Shown here: positions 24,027-32,447 of the stretch, one piece after another | How the letters are laid out: each line of letters opens with the position of its first letter | Position numbering within the stretch: position 1 is the first letter of the stretch | Source: Bin5 sp022821545 | Lineage (GTDB): Bacteria > Chloroflexota > Anaerolineae > Caldilineales > Caldilineaceae | Assembly (NCBI GenBank): GCA_963664085.2 | Contig: CAXXLO010000002.1 | Coordinates: 1,736,001-1,800,000 of the forward strand | Direction of reading: 5' to 3' | Length of the DNA stretch: 64,000 nt | Notes under the pieces: generated by a model | What the model saw: the letters and a program-made list of their open reading frames with translations, nothing else | What the model was told of the DNA's origin: nothing | The model's database searches: none | Program-made: the position numbers and the translations under genes

Positions 24027-25299
24027 GCTGGCTTCTCCTGGCTAGAATTCCTGACGGGATTTCAAATGTGCGGGTGACAAAATTGATTGCAGGGAGATTT
24101 TCGCGACCGAATCTGTCTTTCCAATCGTCAATATATTCCTCGTGATTGAAGTCTCTACAAAGGATGTCGAAAATTCTGAGCCGTGCAATCTCTCTCTTAT
24201 TCACACTGAAGGTATACAGCAGTCGTATCTGTTCATCATTGGTCGATTTGAAGACAAATGCCTCCCGATCGTGACTTCTCGCTGGATTGGGGATCTGTCC
24301 GCCATGATTCAAGTCGTCATTGTGTCCCAATTTGCGGATGCCTTCGTAACAGTTATCAGGATTGGGAAGATCTGGCCCCAGAACAGTATCTAACCGTTTG
24401 TAAAGTTCCACAATGGCTCGATCAATCAGCCGGCGCTCCCGGAAGTCATAGCTGAGATAGCTTCCACTTGGCAATTCGACGACGAAGTAGGTCTGATAAT
24501 GATTCCAGAAAATTCTGCCTATCGGTGACAGAAGCGCGTATTGGCCGAAGACTTCAATGAATGCTTCCAAATCCTGAACGGCCTGGTAATGTTGATTTCT
24601 GAATGCCGACCAATTCTCTATGCCGGTGTCGATTTGCATGAGTAAGTCGGAATGACGTTCAATCAGACCCCAATCAATCACCAATGGGGCTTGTGGAATC
24701 TTGATAAGTGCATCGGTGTCTTCAAAGTTGTAGTAAAGCGGGACGCGATAGAGTTGCGCCAAAATCGTCAGATATGGCACGGTTGCTTTGAATCCTCCGG
24801 TGATATTGATAGCGACTGCCTGCCAGCCTCCGGCATTCGCGCTGATCGAGTCGATCTTCTGGATCAGATAGGTCATGCCTTCATTGGTGAAGTCTTTGGG
24901 GTTTGCAACTTGCAAACCTTTTATCACATTTGTTCCTGCATCGAATTCGACGAGTACTTTATCGCCCAGAACTGAAGCTGCTGTCTCATCCGCCAGAATC
25001 TCCGCCGCCAATCGCGAGGCAATCGTATCCGAGGCAAGCAGCCGGACTTGGATGTCATCGTTGAGTTCGGCTTGAATTTTGGCGATGCTCTGAAGTTCAG
25101 CCGAGGCGGATTCCCTTTTGTTCACGATAAAGTCAAGATTGGCTGTGCGCAGATCACTAATTTCAAGAGCATAATCAGCCCATTCCGAAGCCGGGGACTT
25201 CCTGATCGTCTCATATGCGTCGCGAAACGCGCTATTTCCGTTGGCATTAAGATAGTTCGTAAACAGGGATGTTCCGACCGGCGTTACGAGTGTCCTCAT
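24010..25299 (-). CDS. CARF protein of the APE2256/TIGR02619 type with RelE-like C-terminus (Cami1-like)
   Basis: 429 residues, inserted between cmr3 and cmr4. The N-terminus MRTLVTPVGTSLFTNYLNAN and the later AINITGGFKATVPYLTILAQ, LYRVPLYYNFEDTDALIKIP are hallmarks of TIGR02619 CARF domains, which bind cyclic oligoadenylate. The last ~130 residues have a helical hairpin (LIDRAIVELYKRLDTVLG), then EAFVFKSTNDEQIRLLYTFS, KREIARLRIFDILC and HEEYIDDW. These align by eye with the RelE strand order (compare RSSGYRLVYQV in E. coli RelE). CARF-RelE proteins such as Cami1 are ribosome-dependent mRNA interferases. Assignment of the second domain is inference. ATG 25299 overlaps the cmr3 stop by four bases. 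Confidence 0.65.
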   Translation of the reverse strand: MRTLVTPVGTSLFTNYLNANGNSAFRDAYETIRKSPASEWADYALEISDLRTANLDFIVNKRESASAELQSIAKIQAELNDDIQVRLLASDTIASRLAAEILADETAASVLGDKVLVEFDAGTNVIKGLQVANPKDFTNEGMTYLIQKIDSISANAGGWQAVAINITGGFKATVPYLTILAQLYRVPLYYNFEDTDALIKIPQAPLVIDWGLIERHSDLLMQIDTGIENWSAFRNQHYQAVQDLEAFIEVFGQYALLSPIGRIFWNHYQTYFVVELPSGSYLSYDFRERRLIDRAIVELYKRLDTVLGPDLPNPDNCYEGIRKLGHNDDLNHGGQIPNPARSHDREAFVFKSTNDEQIRLLYTFSVNKREIARLRIFDILCRDFNHEEYIDDWKDRFGRENLPAINFVTRTFEIPSGILARRSQHVQTS

Positions 25300-26459
25300 G
25301 AGACTTCTCCCTTGACGATACCCATAAGGGCGAGTCCAAATCCTTCCTCGGTACGCTCGTCACTGATGTTCTGATAGTGAAAAGCGGCGATCAAATCATC
25401 GATTCGATCCCTATCGAGCAGTTCAAAGTAGTAGACGCTGCCGGCGGGCACGGCGCGCCAAGTCGGTTTGGCCTGTCCCTTTGCCATATCCCAACCGCCA
25501 ACCGGGACAGATTTACCAACCGCAGCTGTGATCAGTTGGAGCGGGATTGACGCAGCAGGTTCTATCGGATATGCGCCCGAAAACGTATTCTTATCCAACC
25601 ATGAAGGCAACCATCCTTGCTTGAAAATAGCGGGCGTCACAAAATATAGCTTGAACCGCCCGGTCGATTGGATAACGGCTTTGACAGTCTCAAGATGGCT
25701 GGAGAGCGGATTCCCGTCCGAGACGATGTTCTGATAGGCAAAACTTTTGCCTTCGCCGCCCAACTTCAACAATCCCTTTTGAGGTAAGTTCTCTGGACAT
25801 TCATAGTCCACGACAAAGCCGTAATTCCCATCACGGGTTTTGAATCTGGACATATCAATGCGATACAACATGTGATCTTCGGACGACAGAGTAACTCTAC
25901 TCCGCGCGATACCGATCTTGGGTTCTGGCTCAATGAGTGTTGCCCGGTCCGTAAGCCGCAGACTCGTGTCGTTCCCTTGCAAATATCGCTGAATCGCCCC
26001 CAAGCGCAACAAACCATCGGCATCCGAATCTATCGATTCGGATGTTGACCACCATGTTAGCGGGTAGTCGATTGTCCCATTGGATGCGAAGTTTCTGCGC
26101 GTGGGCGCCAATAGATGAAGTGCGGTACTATTGTCTTCTTTTTCAGCCTTCTTGTAGATCAGGTCAAGCGGCAGTGGAAAAAACATCTCCGTTCGCTCGC
26201 CTCGATTGTCCGCAAGAAAGACGCCGCGCAGTCGAATTGCATTGCACAATGATTCAGGTGTGCCGATCGTGTCGCGCATCCCTCCTGAATAAAAAAGCGA
26301 CAAGTCACCAAATTCAGCGATGTATGCGCTCCGTAACGCGCCAAGAACCGTCGAGGGAAGCGGTGGGAAAATGGAATGCCCTTCTGACTGCTCACCTTTG
26401 GTAAACGGCCTCCCATCGCGGAAAAAGAAGGTGTCACTGGGTTGGAGAAACAGTTTCAT
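25296..26459 (-). CDS. cmr3: Type III-B subunit Cmr3
   Basis: 387 residues. The N-terminus KLFLQPSDTFFFRDGRPFTK followed by FPPLPSTVLGALRSAYIAEF is diagnostic of Cmr3, the Cas5-like subunit that holds the crRNA 5' handle next to Cas10. The C-terminal GYPIEPAAS/VGGWDMAKGQAKPTWRAV region and ERTEEGFGLALMG fit the family. The start overlaps the cas10 stop by four bases (ATGA). Confidence 0.95.
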   Translation of the reverse strand: MKLFLQPSDTFFFRDGRPFTKGEQSEGHSIFPPLPSTVLGALRSAYIAEFGDLSLFYSGGMRDTIGTPESLCNAIRLRGVFLADNRGERTEMFFPLPLDLIYKKAEKEDNSTALHLLAPTRRNFASNGTIDYPLTWWSTSESIDSDADGLLRLGAIQRYLQGNDTSLRLTDRATLIEPEPKIGIARSRVTLSSEDHMLYRIDMSRFKTRDGNYGFVVDYECPENLPQKGLLKLGGEGKSFAYQNIVSDGNPLSSHLETVKAVIQSTGRFKLYFVTPAIFKQGWLPSWLDKNTFSGAYPIEPAASIPLQLITAAVGKSVPVGGWDMAKGQAKPTWRAVPAGSVYYFELLDRDRIDDLIAAFHYQNISDERTEEGFGLALMGIVKGEVS

Positions 26460-28327
26460 TCTGACTGCCTCGCGATGAAGTTGACGATTTCCAGATAGCC
26501 GAGAAAGTGGGAGAAGGGTTGGATGTCATGCATCAGTTGAGTAAGTGCCTCGATGGTCTGTTGGCTCCGTTCGGGCAATGTTCCATCGGCTGCATGCGCG
26601 CGTTCCACAATCCGGCAGAATTCAGTTTGAATCAGGCGGTGTCCCAGTTTCCTATAATCGTCTTTGTCTTCGATCAACCTGACAAATGTCTCGCGGAAAT
26701 CGTAGAGGAACCGTTTGGAAACCTCGTCATCAAGCAGCAACCGAATCAGGTCTTCGCTGACGGCAAGCACATCCAAATTGCGATGCTTCCACTTCGTTAT
26801 CACTGAACTGATATTGCCGGAACGTTTGAACAAGGAAATGCCAAGCGCGTCGCGTTCCCCTTCGTTTTTCGCCGCCTTCTCCATCCGCCGCGCCTGCTGG
26901 AGCACATCGCCGAGCGGCGTCTTATTGTGGGCGATGCATACGCCGGCCGAAACGGTCGTGAAATCGGGAAAATGCGCGCGTAGCTGTTTCAATATGGGCA
27001 AGAGGTTTCTGAGATTGGCGAGGGCAAGGAGGTCGTCCCCGCCGGCATAGGTCAACTTACCGAGATGATCCCGCTCAACGATCCGGCGGGCAGCTTCTGT
27101 ATATTGAATCAACCCCTTACTGAGTTCTTCATGCGCTTCCCTGCTTTGCGCTTCCCGAATCTTCTCGCCCATGTTATCGCCATCGAGGGCAATGGCGGCA
27201 TAGTATTGCCCCGGTTCCCTGCCAAGCGACCGCACCAGTTTCTGACGCAACCGTTTACAACTCTGAATCTTATCCGCCTGTGTTGCGGGGTCGATGTTGT
27301 GATAACGTCTGAGATAGGATTCGGTCCACGACTCTTCGTAAAGCCAGTCGCCGTCAATGTTCTCATACCCTGGCAATTTCCCGATATTGGGCAACGGTTG
27401 GATCACAGGGATGTTCGCTTCTCTGTTATCTGCTCCCCTCAATCTTTTGACTTGTGTCACGAATTGCTTATATACATCCAGGGCTTTGCGATCGCGGCGG
27501 AGTCTTGCCTTGAAATCCGCTGTTGCCACCTCCGACGTGGAAGGGAAGCTGGGAGGGTTGCTTGAAAACTCGTTTTTGAATTCCGATTGGGTCTCCAGAA
27601 AATGCCTTCCCATGCGCTTGGTCAATGAGACGGCGCCGAGCGCCTCTCTCTGACGACAATACTGCGGATGCCGCTCGGCAAAGTCTCGCCACCACTCCAT
27701 CGCCTGGCTAACCGGTTCATCTTGTCGCAGGTGGAGGATTTCATGTGTTCCATCCAGCGAACATTTTTGTCCGAATTCACTGCTTTGGGTGAATGGCCGG
27801 TAGTTCTTGATTGCCGCGAGGCTGGCGGCGGTGTGGGCGTACCAAGCCTGATAGCCCTGCGTCGCTTCTTCGGTAATTACCCAGTAGACATTTAGGAAAT
27901 CCGAGGTTTGCCGGTCTAACAACGCTCCAACATACGTCCAACGCCAGTCACAGAATGCCTCATCAATTACATATTCCGCCATGCGCCTGAACTCAGCTTT
28001 TACATTTCTCTCAGCGGTTGTTGCGCGTTTGACCAATTCATCGTGAGAAACCTCAATACCATCGCTGATGGCCAGGAAGAGATTGGGGAAAGATGGGGTT
28101 GTGAAATCATTTTGTTTCCAGAACGCAAACGGCGACTGGTCGCCAATGGCAGGATAGATCAGTTCGACATCTCCGCCGCGCACCTGGTCGATTGCCTTTG
28201 CCACAAGATAGGAGAGAATATAACTCCCCATCCACAGATCTTCAGTCTTCCGCGCCGCGGCGATGAACGATTGCACGGGGCCGATCGTAAACATGAGCAT
28301 GAGGCGTTGCGGCCGGTGGTTACTCAT
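26456..28327 (-). CDS. cas10: Cas10 (Cmr2), palm-active, without HD domain
   Basis: 623 residues. It begins directly with the first palm segment (RLMLMFTIGPVQSFIAAARK), then WMGSYILSYLVAKAI. The second palm shows AIALDGDNMGEKI at 378-390 and KLTYAGGDDLLALA with GGDD at 429-432, the cyclic-oligoadenylate synthase site. The N-terminal HD nuclease domain seen in many Cas10 proteins is absent, and the usual HD signature is not found in the intergenic region upstream. Signalling should therefore work while single-strand DNA cutting should not. This fits a locus that carries two CARF effectors. Confidence 0.95.
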   Translation of the reverse strand: MSNHRPQRLMLMFTIGPVQSFIAAARKTEDLWMGSYILSYLVAKAIDQVRGGDVELIYPAIGDQSPFAFWKQNDFTTPSFPNLFLAISDGIEVSHDELVKRATTAERNVKAEFRRMAEYVIDEAFCDWRWTYVGALLDRQTSDFLNVYWVITEEATQGYQAWYAHTAASLAAIKNYRPFTQSSEFGQKCSLDGTHEILHLRQDEPVSQAMEWWRDFAERHPQYCRQREALGAVSLTKRMGRHFLETQSEFKNEFSSNPPSFPSTSEVATADFKARLRRDRKALDVYKQFVTQVKRLRGADNREANIPVIQPLPNIGKLPGYENIDGDWLYEESWTESYLRRYHNIDPATQADKIQSCKRLRQKLVRSLGREPGQYYAAIALDGDNMGEKIREAQSREAHEELSKGLIQYTEAARRIVERDHLGKLTYAGGDDLLALANLRNLLPILKQLRAHFPDFTTVSAGVCIAHNKTPLGDVLQQARRMEKAAKNEGERDALGISLFKRSGNISSVITKWKHRNLDVLAVSEDLIRLLLDDEVSKRFLYDFRETFVRLIEDKDDYRKLGHRLIQTEFCRIVERAHAADGTLPERSQQTIEALTQLMHDIQPFSHFLGYLEIVNFIARQSE

Positions 28328-28336
28328 GTGTACCTC

Positions 28337-29188
28337 CTACCTGATGATAGTGTTGATAAAGTTCTCTTGCTTCTGTTGAAAATGTTCTGGCTTATATTTC
28401 GGAAAAATCGAGTGAAGTTGTGTGATAACCGGGACATATTGAAAGCCAACTTTCTGAATACGGACATGAATGGGAGAAGCCAGCCGCGGATTGATACCGC
28501 CAAGAGCATTATGTTTGTGCTCGTGTGTTGCCAGCCCGATTTTCTTTAAGAGGCTGTCAACACTGTCTGTGGGCTGATTGCCCAAGTAGATCCGCTGAAT
28601 GACAGGATATTCCGGCGGGAAATGGGCGAGTCGTTTTGGCGCAATGACTTGGTCCTTGATCCGAAAGCGGTCGGCGTTGGCAACAGAATTGAGGGTATCC
28701 AGAATCTCGCTCCGCAGGTTGGAAACGTCCGTGAAATCCCAGCGTGTTTCACGAATCGAGCCAAATCCCCTTCGTGAACGATTGCCGACCCCGCCGAGCA
28801 GGAAGCCGAGTTTTGCGATCTGTTTATAGGTCGAAGCCTCTGATTCGTTCTTCGCAATCAACAACACGTCAAATAATTGTTCGGCTTTGTAGGCGTCCTT
28901 GTGAAATGAACCGCGCCTATCGGTTCTATGCGGCAAGGGCTGATAACTGACCTGCGTCAAGCCGGTTGTTCCTGAAATACGAATCGAAAAGGGGGCTTTG
29001 CCATCTGTGCTGCCAAACAACTTTGCCTCGGCTTCGCGCAACGGTTGCGTTTGGCAATCCTGCACGGTTCGCCACCAGTAACGCATCAACGATTTGAACG
29101 GCGGCGGTCGAAGTTCGAGAGCGTCTCCGCTAGAACCGTGTAGAAACATCGGCGTCACAGTTTCAAGATTCATTTTTTTCAGAATCAT
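28337..29188 (-). CDS. cmr1: Type III-B subunit Cmr1
   Basis: 283 residues. The RAMP start NLETVTPMFLHGSSGDALEL with RPPPFKSLMRYWWRTVQ is typical of Cmr1. GFLLGGVGNRSRRGFGSIRE is its Gly/Arg-rich loop. Cmr1 sits at the 3' end of the crRNA in the complex. It is the first gene of the operon; the stop is nine bases before cas10. I see no clear promoter in the ~40 bases before its ATG, so transcription may start further up. Confidence 0.93.
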   Translation of the reverse strand: MILKKMNLETVTPMFLHGSSGDALELRPPPFKSLMRYWWRTVQDCQTQPLREAEAKLFGSTDGKAPFSIRISGTTGLTQVSYQPLPHRTDRRGSFHKDAYKAEQLFDVLLIAKNESEASTYKQIAKLGFLLGGVGNRSRRGFGSIRETRWDFTDVSNLRSEILDTLNSVANADRFRIKDQVIAPKRLAHFPPEYPVIQRIYLGNQPTDSVDSLLKKIGLATHEHKHNALGGINPRLASPIHVRIQKVGFQYVPVITQLHSIFPKYKPEHFQQKQENFINTIIR

Positions 29189-29228
29189 TGACCTTCTCCC
29201 TGAATTCGGTTTTAGCCAACAGGTCTCT

Positions 29229-29424
29229 TCAGGCAGGTAGTGTTGTAGGGTTGCGCGGGGTCAGAAAACGGTCAAACACGGACAGTAGCCTCTGCGCGAT
29301 ATTGAATTCTCCCAAGAGCCATGCGATTATGCCATATCGCCGATTATCGAGCACATTGTATTGTGCAATAATCATCATGGATCAGCCCGGCCAGCGCGAG
29401 TTGACTGGTCAGTTCGAAGGTCAT
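29229..29424 (-). pseudogene. Frameshifted small ORF upstream of cmr1
   Basis: ATG 29424 opens MTFELTSQLALAGLIHDDY. The frame then ends, but shifting one base near 29365 gives IAQYNVLDNRRYGIIAWLLG and EFNIAQRLLSVFDRF up to a TGA at 29229. Together they make a protein-like ~65-residue product of unknown family. It lies just before cmr1 on the same strand, so it may once have led the operon. Confidence is limited because neither half is recognised. Confidence 0.35.
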
Positions 29425-29449
29425 GTAGGGGCGTCCTTTTCTTGATTTC

Positions 29450-29992
29450 TCAGAAAATCTCCTGCAACGCAACGCTGAACCCCGCCAGCGTCTGTGAACG
29501 CAGCGTCTCCCCTTCCCCGTAAACACTGATCACATCGAAGCCGCTCCCCCTTTGCAGCAGCACCGTAACCGTCCCCACATCGGGGTCGACGATCCAGTAC
29601 TCTTTCACGCCGTGCTGGGCGTACAGGTCTAGCTTGACCGTCCGGTCGCGCTCAGCTGTTGCGGGGGAAAGGATCTCCACCACCAGGTCCGGCGCGCCGC
29701 GGACATTCTCACGCGTGAGGATGTGGCTTCGTTCATTGGACACGAACAGAATGTCCGGTTGCACCACGTCCGTGTCCGACAGCACCACGTCAGTCGGGGT
29801 GGGATAAACAACACCCAAATTGCGCTTTTCTACGAATGCGTCCAACTTGGTCGAAAGTTTGATCTGGACATACTGATGATGCAAGAGTGGAGCCGGGGGC
29901 ATGACCAACTCGCCGTTCAGAAGTTCGTAGCGTTCGTCATCCGACGTTTTCAGATAGTCGGCGTATGTGAGTTTCGTCCCTACGTTGAGCAC
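29450..29992 (-). CDS. Uma2-family endonuclease-like protein (DUF820)
   Basis: 180 residues with the Uma2/DUF820 PD-(D/E)XK layout: LTYADYLKTSDDERYELLNG, then ELVMPPAPLLHHQ, DVVQPDILFVSN, GAPDLVVEILSPATAERDR, and VKEYWIVDPDVGTV. The acidic residues in QPDI and VVEILSP are the putative metal site. These proteins are very common in Chloroflexota and cyanobacteria and their function is unproven. It lies between the cmr operon and a large palindrome. Confidence 0.9.
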   Translation of the reverse strand: MLNVGTKLTYADYLKTSDDERYELLNGELVMPPAPLLHHQYVQIKLSTKLDAFVEKRNLGVVYPTPTDVVLSDTDVVQPDILFVSNERSHILTRENVRGAPDLVVEILSPATAERDRTVKLDLYAQHGVKEYWIVDPDVGTVTVLLQRGSGFDVISVYGEGETLRSQTLAGFSVALQEIF

Positions 29993-30080
29993 TTCAGACC
30001 TCCTTTGAGGAAGCGGGGGTATACGTCTCTCTCACTCGCTCCGTTTCCGTGCCCAGCATACCGCAAGGGCGCTACCGACA

Positions 30081-30125
30081 GGAAATGAAGCGGAAGAGTC
30101 GTGACGACTCTTCCGCTTCATTTCC
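30081..30125. repeat. Near-perfect palindrome with 22-bp arms
   Basis: The left arm starts GGAAATGAAGCGGAAGAGTC (30081) and the right arm ends with the exact reverse complement at 30125, with a single base between the arms. Neither side has a T-run, so it is not a standard intrinsic terminator. It lies between the lacI stop and the Uma2 start, both on the minus strand. Confidence 0.9.
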
Positions 30126-30264
30126 ATAACCCGGCAGCCCCGCCACAATCTGAAGCACGAGAGCCGTAGGGGACACGCCACTTTCAGCACGCTGCGAAAC
30201 TGTCAACGGAACATGATGACGAGAAGTGCAGGAATCACTGTTCAGACTGTCGCCGCTTCAGCCT

Positions 30265-31329
30265 TTAGCTGCTCTCCCGGACCACCAGCCGCGTGGCGCT
30301 GATGTGCGGGGACTCGATGTCAGCCTCGCTTATCTGTTCATTGATCAGTTGAAAGAGGGTGCGGATCGCCAGTTGCGGCTGGCTGTCCATGTCGCGGTGG
30401 ACCGTCGTGAGCGGGGGGCTGGACAGGCTGGCGTCGGGCAGGTCGCCAAAGCCGACGACCGCAAGATCGTCCGGCACCGAGATCCCTTCCCGCCGCGCCC
30501 CGCTCAGGATTCCCAGCGCGCGCACATCGCTCACACAGAAGACGGCCGTCGGCCGCCGGCGCAAACTCCATATGTTCTGGAACGACTGGTGACCGGCCGC
30601 AGGCACGCCGCGCGCAGGCACGATCTGCACCGCCGACGGCGGCAATCCGGCCTCCTCAACCGCCCGCGAAAACGCCTGCACTCTGCGTTTGATCGAGGGA
30701 ATCACCACCCCGTCGCGTCGCGGCGTCATGGTGGCGATGGCGAACTGGCGATGCCCTTTGGCCAGCAGATGCTGCGCCGCCGCATTAGCGCCGCCGCGGT
30801 CGTCGATGTTGAAGGTCGGCGCCTGCAGGTCTTCGGCGCTGTCGAGCAAGACGATGGGCCGCAGCGCGCGTTGCACCGCTTCGGCCAGCGGGTGGGCGCG
30901 ATTGATGCTGAACATCAGAAAGCCGTCGGCTGCAATCGAGGCCAGCCAGGTAATCGGCGCCACGTCTTCGCCGCTCCGGCGCGAGTTGCGGCGCCATGAC
31001 TCGTGCATCGACGCCAGCAGAATACGCCTCTCCTCCCGGTCGCAAGCCGCGCCGACCTCACCGAGAAAGTGCGTGAACAGCGGATCATGCAGCATCCAGT
31101 TCAGGCTGGTCGGCACCAGGAGCCCGATCGCGTTGGTGCGGCCGGTCGCCAGCGTGCGCGCCACAGGGTGGGGCTGGTAGCCAAGAGACTCCGCGGTAGC
31201 GAGGATGTGTTCCCGCGTCGCGTGGCTCAACTGATGGGGCGCATTGTATGCGAACGAAACCGCGGTCGGCGATACGCCCGCATGGCGCGCCACGTCGCGC
31301 AACGTCACACGCTTCCTCTTCCTGCTCAA
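30265..31329 (-). CDS. LacI-family transcriptional regulator
   Basis: 354 residues. The N-terminal helix-turn-helix is VTLRDVARHAGVSPTAVSFA, followed by the hinge ILATAESLGYQPHPVARTLA. The periplasmic-binding-like sensor domain follows, with NAIGLLVPTSLNWM, FNIDDRGGANAAAQHLLAKG, TAVFCVSDVRALG and DDLAVVGFGDLPDAS. It should repress a sugar-related operon, but its target genes are not adjacent, and no sugar-transport gene lies within 20 kb on the same side. Confidence 0.93.
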   Translation of the reverse strand: MSRKRKRVTLRDVARHAGVSPTAVSFAYNAPHQLSHATREHILATAESLGYQPHPVARTLATGRTNAIGLLVPTSLNWMLHDPLFTHFLGEVGAACDREERRILLASMHESWRRNSRRSGEDVAPITWLASIAADGFLMFSINRAHPLAEAVQRALRPIVLLDSAEDLQAPTFNIDDRGGANAAAQHLLAKGHRQFAIATMTPRRDGVVIPSIKRRVQAFSRAVEEAGLPPSAVQIVPARGVPAAGHQSFQNIWSLRRRPTAVFCVSDVRALGILSGARREGISVPDDLAVVGFGDLPDASLSSPPLTTVHRDMDSQPQLAIRTLFQLINEQISEADIESPHISATRLVVRESS

Positions 31330-31382
31330 AACCGGCTTCCCCTGTCTTGGATTCCATCCACGCCGTTACCTGTCACCGACCA

Positions 31383-32135
31383 CTAACTCCTGCCCCCTGA
31401 CCCCTGCAGCTCATATCCAGCCTCCGCCAGCGCGCTCCTCTGCAAGCGGATCAGCTCCTCTATGCCCATCTCGGCCAGCAGCAGCATCGCGTTGAGGGCG
31501 CCCTTGCTGAACGGGTCCCCCTCAGCCGTGCCCTGGGCTTCGACAAATTCGCCGCTGTCGGTCATCACCACGTTAAAGTCAACATCGGCGTTCTGGTCCA
31601 TCTGGTAGTCAAGGTCCAGAAAGGCCTTGCCGTTGAGAATGCCCACACTCACCGCCGCCACCTGGCGGATCAGCGTACCCGGTTTCGCCCTCTTCCTGCG
31701 CTCCAGCCGCTTGACCGCCAGCGCCAGCGCCACGTAGCCGCCCGTGATCGCGGCCGTGCGCGTGCCTCCGTCCGCCTGGATAACATCGCAGTCCACGATG
31801 ATTTGGCGTTCGCCCAGTCTGTCCAGGTCGACCGCGGCCCGCAGGCTGCGGCCGATCAACCGCGTGATCTCCTGCGTCCGTCCTTTCGGGCGCATCGTCT
31901 CCCGGTCTACGCGCTGGTGCGTGCTGCGCGGCAGCATCGCATACTCGGCGGTCACCCAGCCGTGCCGGCGCGAAGAGCGGTGCAGCCAGCGCGGCACACG
32001 CTCCTCCACCGTCGCGTTGCACAGCACCTTGGTGTTCCCCATGCTGATCAGCACGGAGCCTTCCGGGTGCAGAGTGTAATCAAGTTCAAACCGGACGGGG
32101 CGCAACTCGTTCTCCGCCCGCTGTTTCGCAGCCAC
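31383..32135 (-). CDS. rph: Ribonuclease PH
   Basis: 250 residues, full length. The enzyme trims tRNA 3' ends by phosphorolysis. Signatures are LHPEGSVLISMGNTKVLCNA, AEYAMLPRSTHQRVDRE, GRTQEITRLIGRSLRAAVDL, DCDVIQADGGTRTAAITGG and DLDYQMDQNADVDFNVVMT. The start at 32135 (MAAKQRAENELRPVRF) gives the normal N-terminus. It is transcribed in the same direction as the downstream lacI gene, 53 bases away. Confidence 0.95.
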   Translation of the reverse strand: MAAKQRAENELRPVRFELDYTLHPEGSVLISMGNTKVLCNATVEERVPRWLHRSSRRHGWVTAEYAMLPRSTHQRVDRETMRPKGRTQEITRLIGRSLRAAVDLDRLGERQIIVDCDVIQADGGTRTAAITGGYVALALAVKRLERRKRAKPGTLIRQVAAVSVGILNGKAFLDLDYQMDQNADVDFNVVMTDSGEFVEAQGTAEGDPFSKGALNAMLLLAEMGIEELIRLQRSALAEAGYELQGSGGRS

Positions 32136-32271
32136 GTCTACGCAGCGCTCCTTTCACGCGTTTCCAGCCCCTGCCAGCGGCGGCTGAGGACGCGTCGACT
32201 AAACTGTTTAATTCGCCGCGCAATAATACGCCCGAATGGGTGAGGGTGCAAACCGGCGAGGGTGGGCGCCT

Positions 32272-32391
32272 CTATAGGGCCTGTATGACCTCAAGTCCAG
32301 GAATTCCGCTAAAGTCCCGGTCGCGGGAGGCAAGCGGACATTGGAGAATGATGGCGGTTGCGGCAATCCAGGCGTCAGCAGAACGAGAGGT
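32272..32391 (-). pseudogene. VapC/PIN toxin C-terminal remnant
   Basis: The minus strand reads SADAWIAATAIILQCPLASR then DRDFSGIPGLEVIQAL before a TAG at 32272-32274, the typical last third of a VapC PIN domain (DAWIAATA...L.TRDxDF). The frame is closed upstream at 32392-32394. A neighbouring frame before it (MNRLLLRLHGVNLSF) looks like the preceding part after a frameshift. No start or antitoxin remains. Confidence 0.65.
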
Positions 32392-32447
32392 TCACGCCAT
32401 GAAGGCGTAGAAGCAGTCTGTTCATCTGCATGGCCCCGTGCCGTCTC

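Noticed and set aside
29188..29445. Plus-strand frame upstream of cmr1
   Set aside because: The minus strand carries a more protein-like, though frameshifted, product over the same bases.
30081..30125. Palindrome as a standard Rho-independent terminator
   Set aside because: No T-run follows the stem on either strand, so it is listed as a repeat of unknown role.
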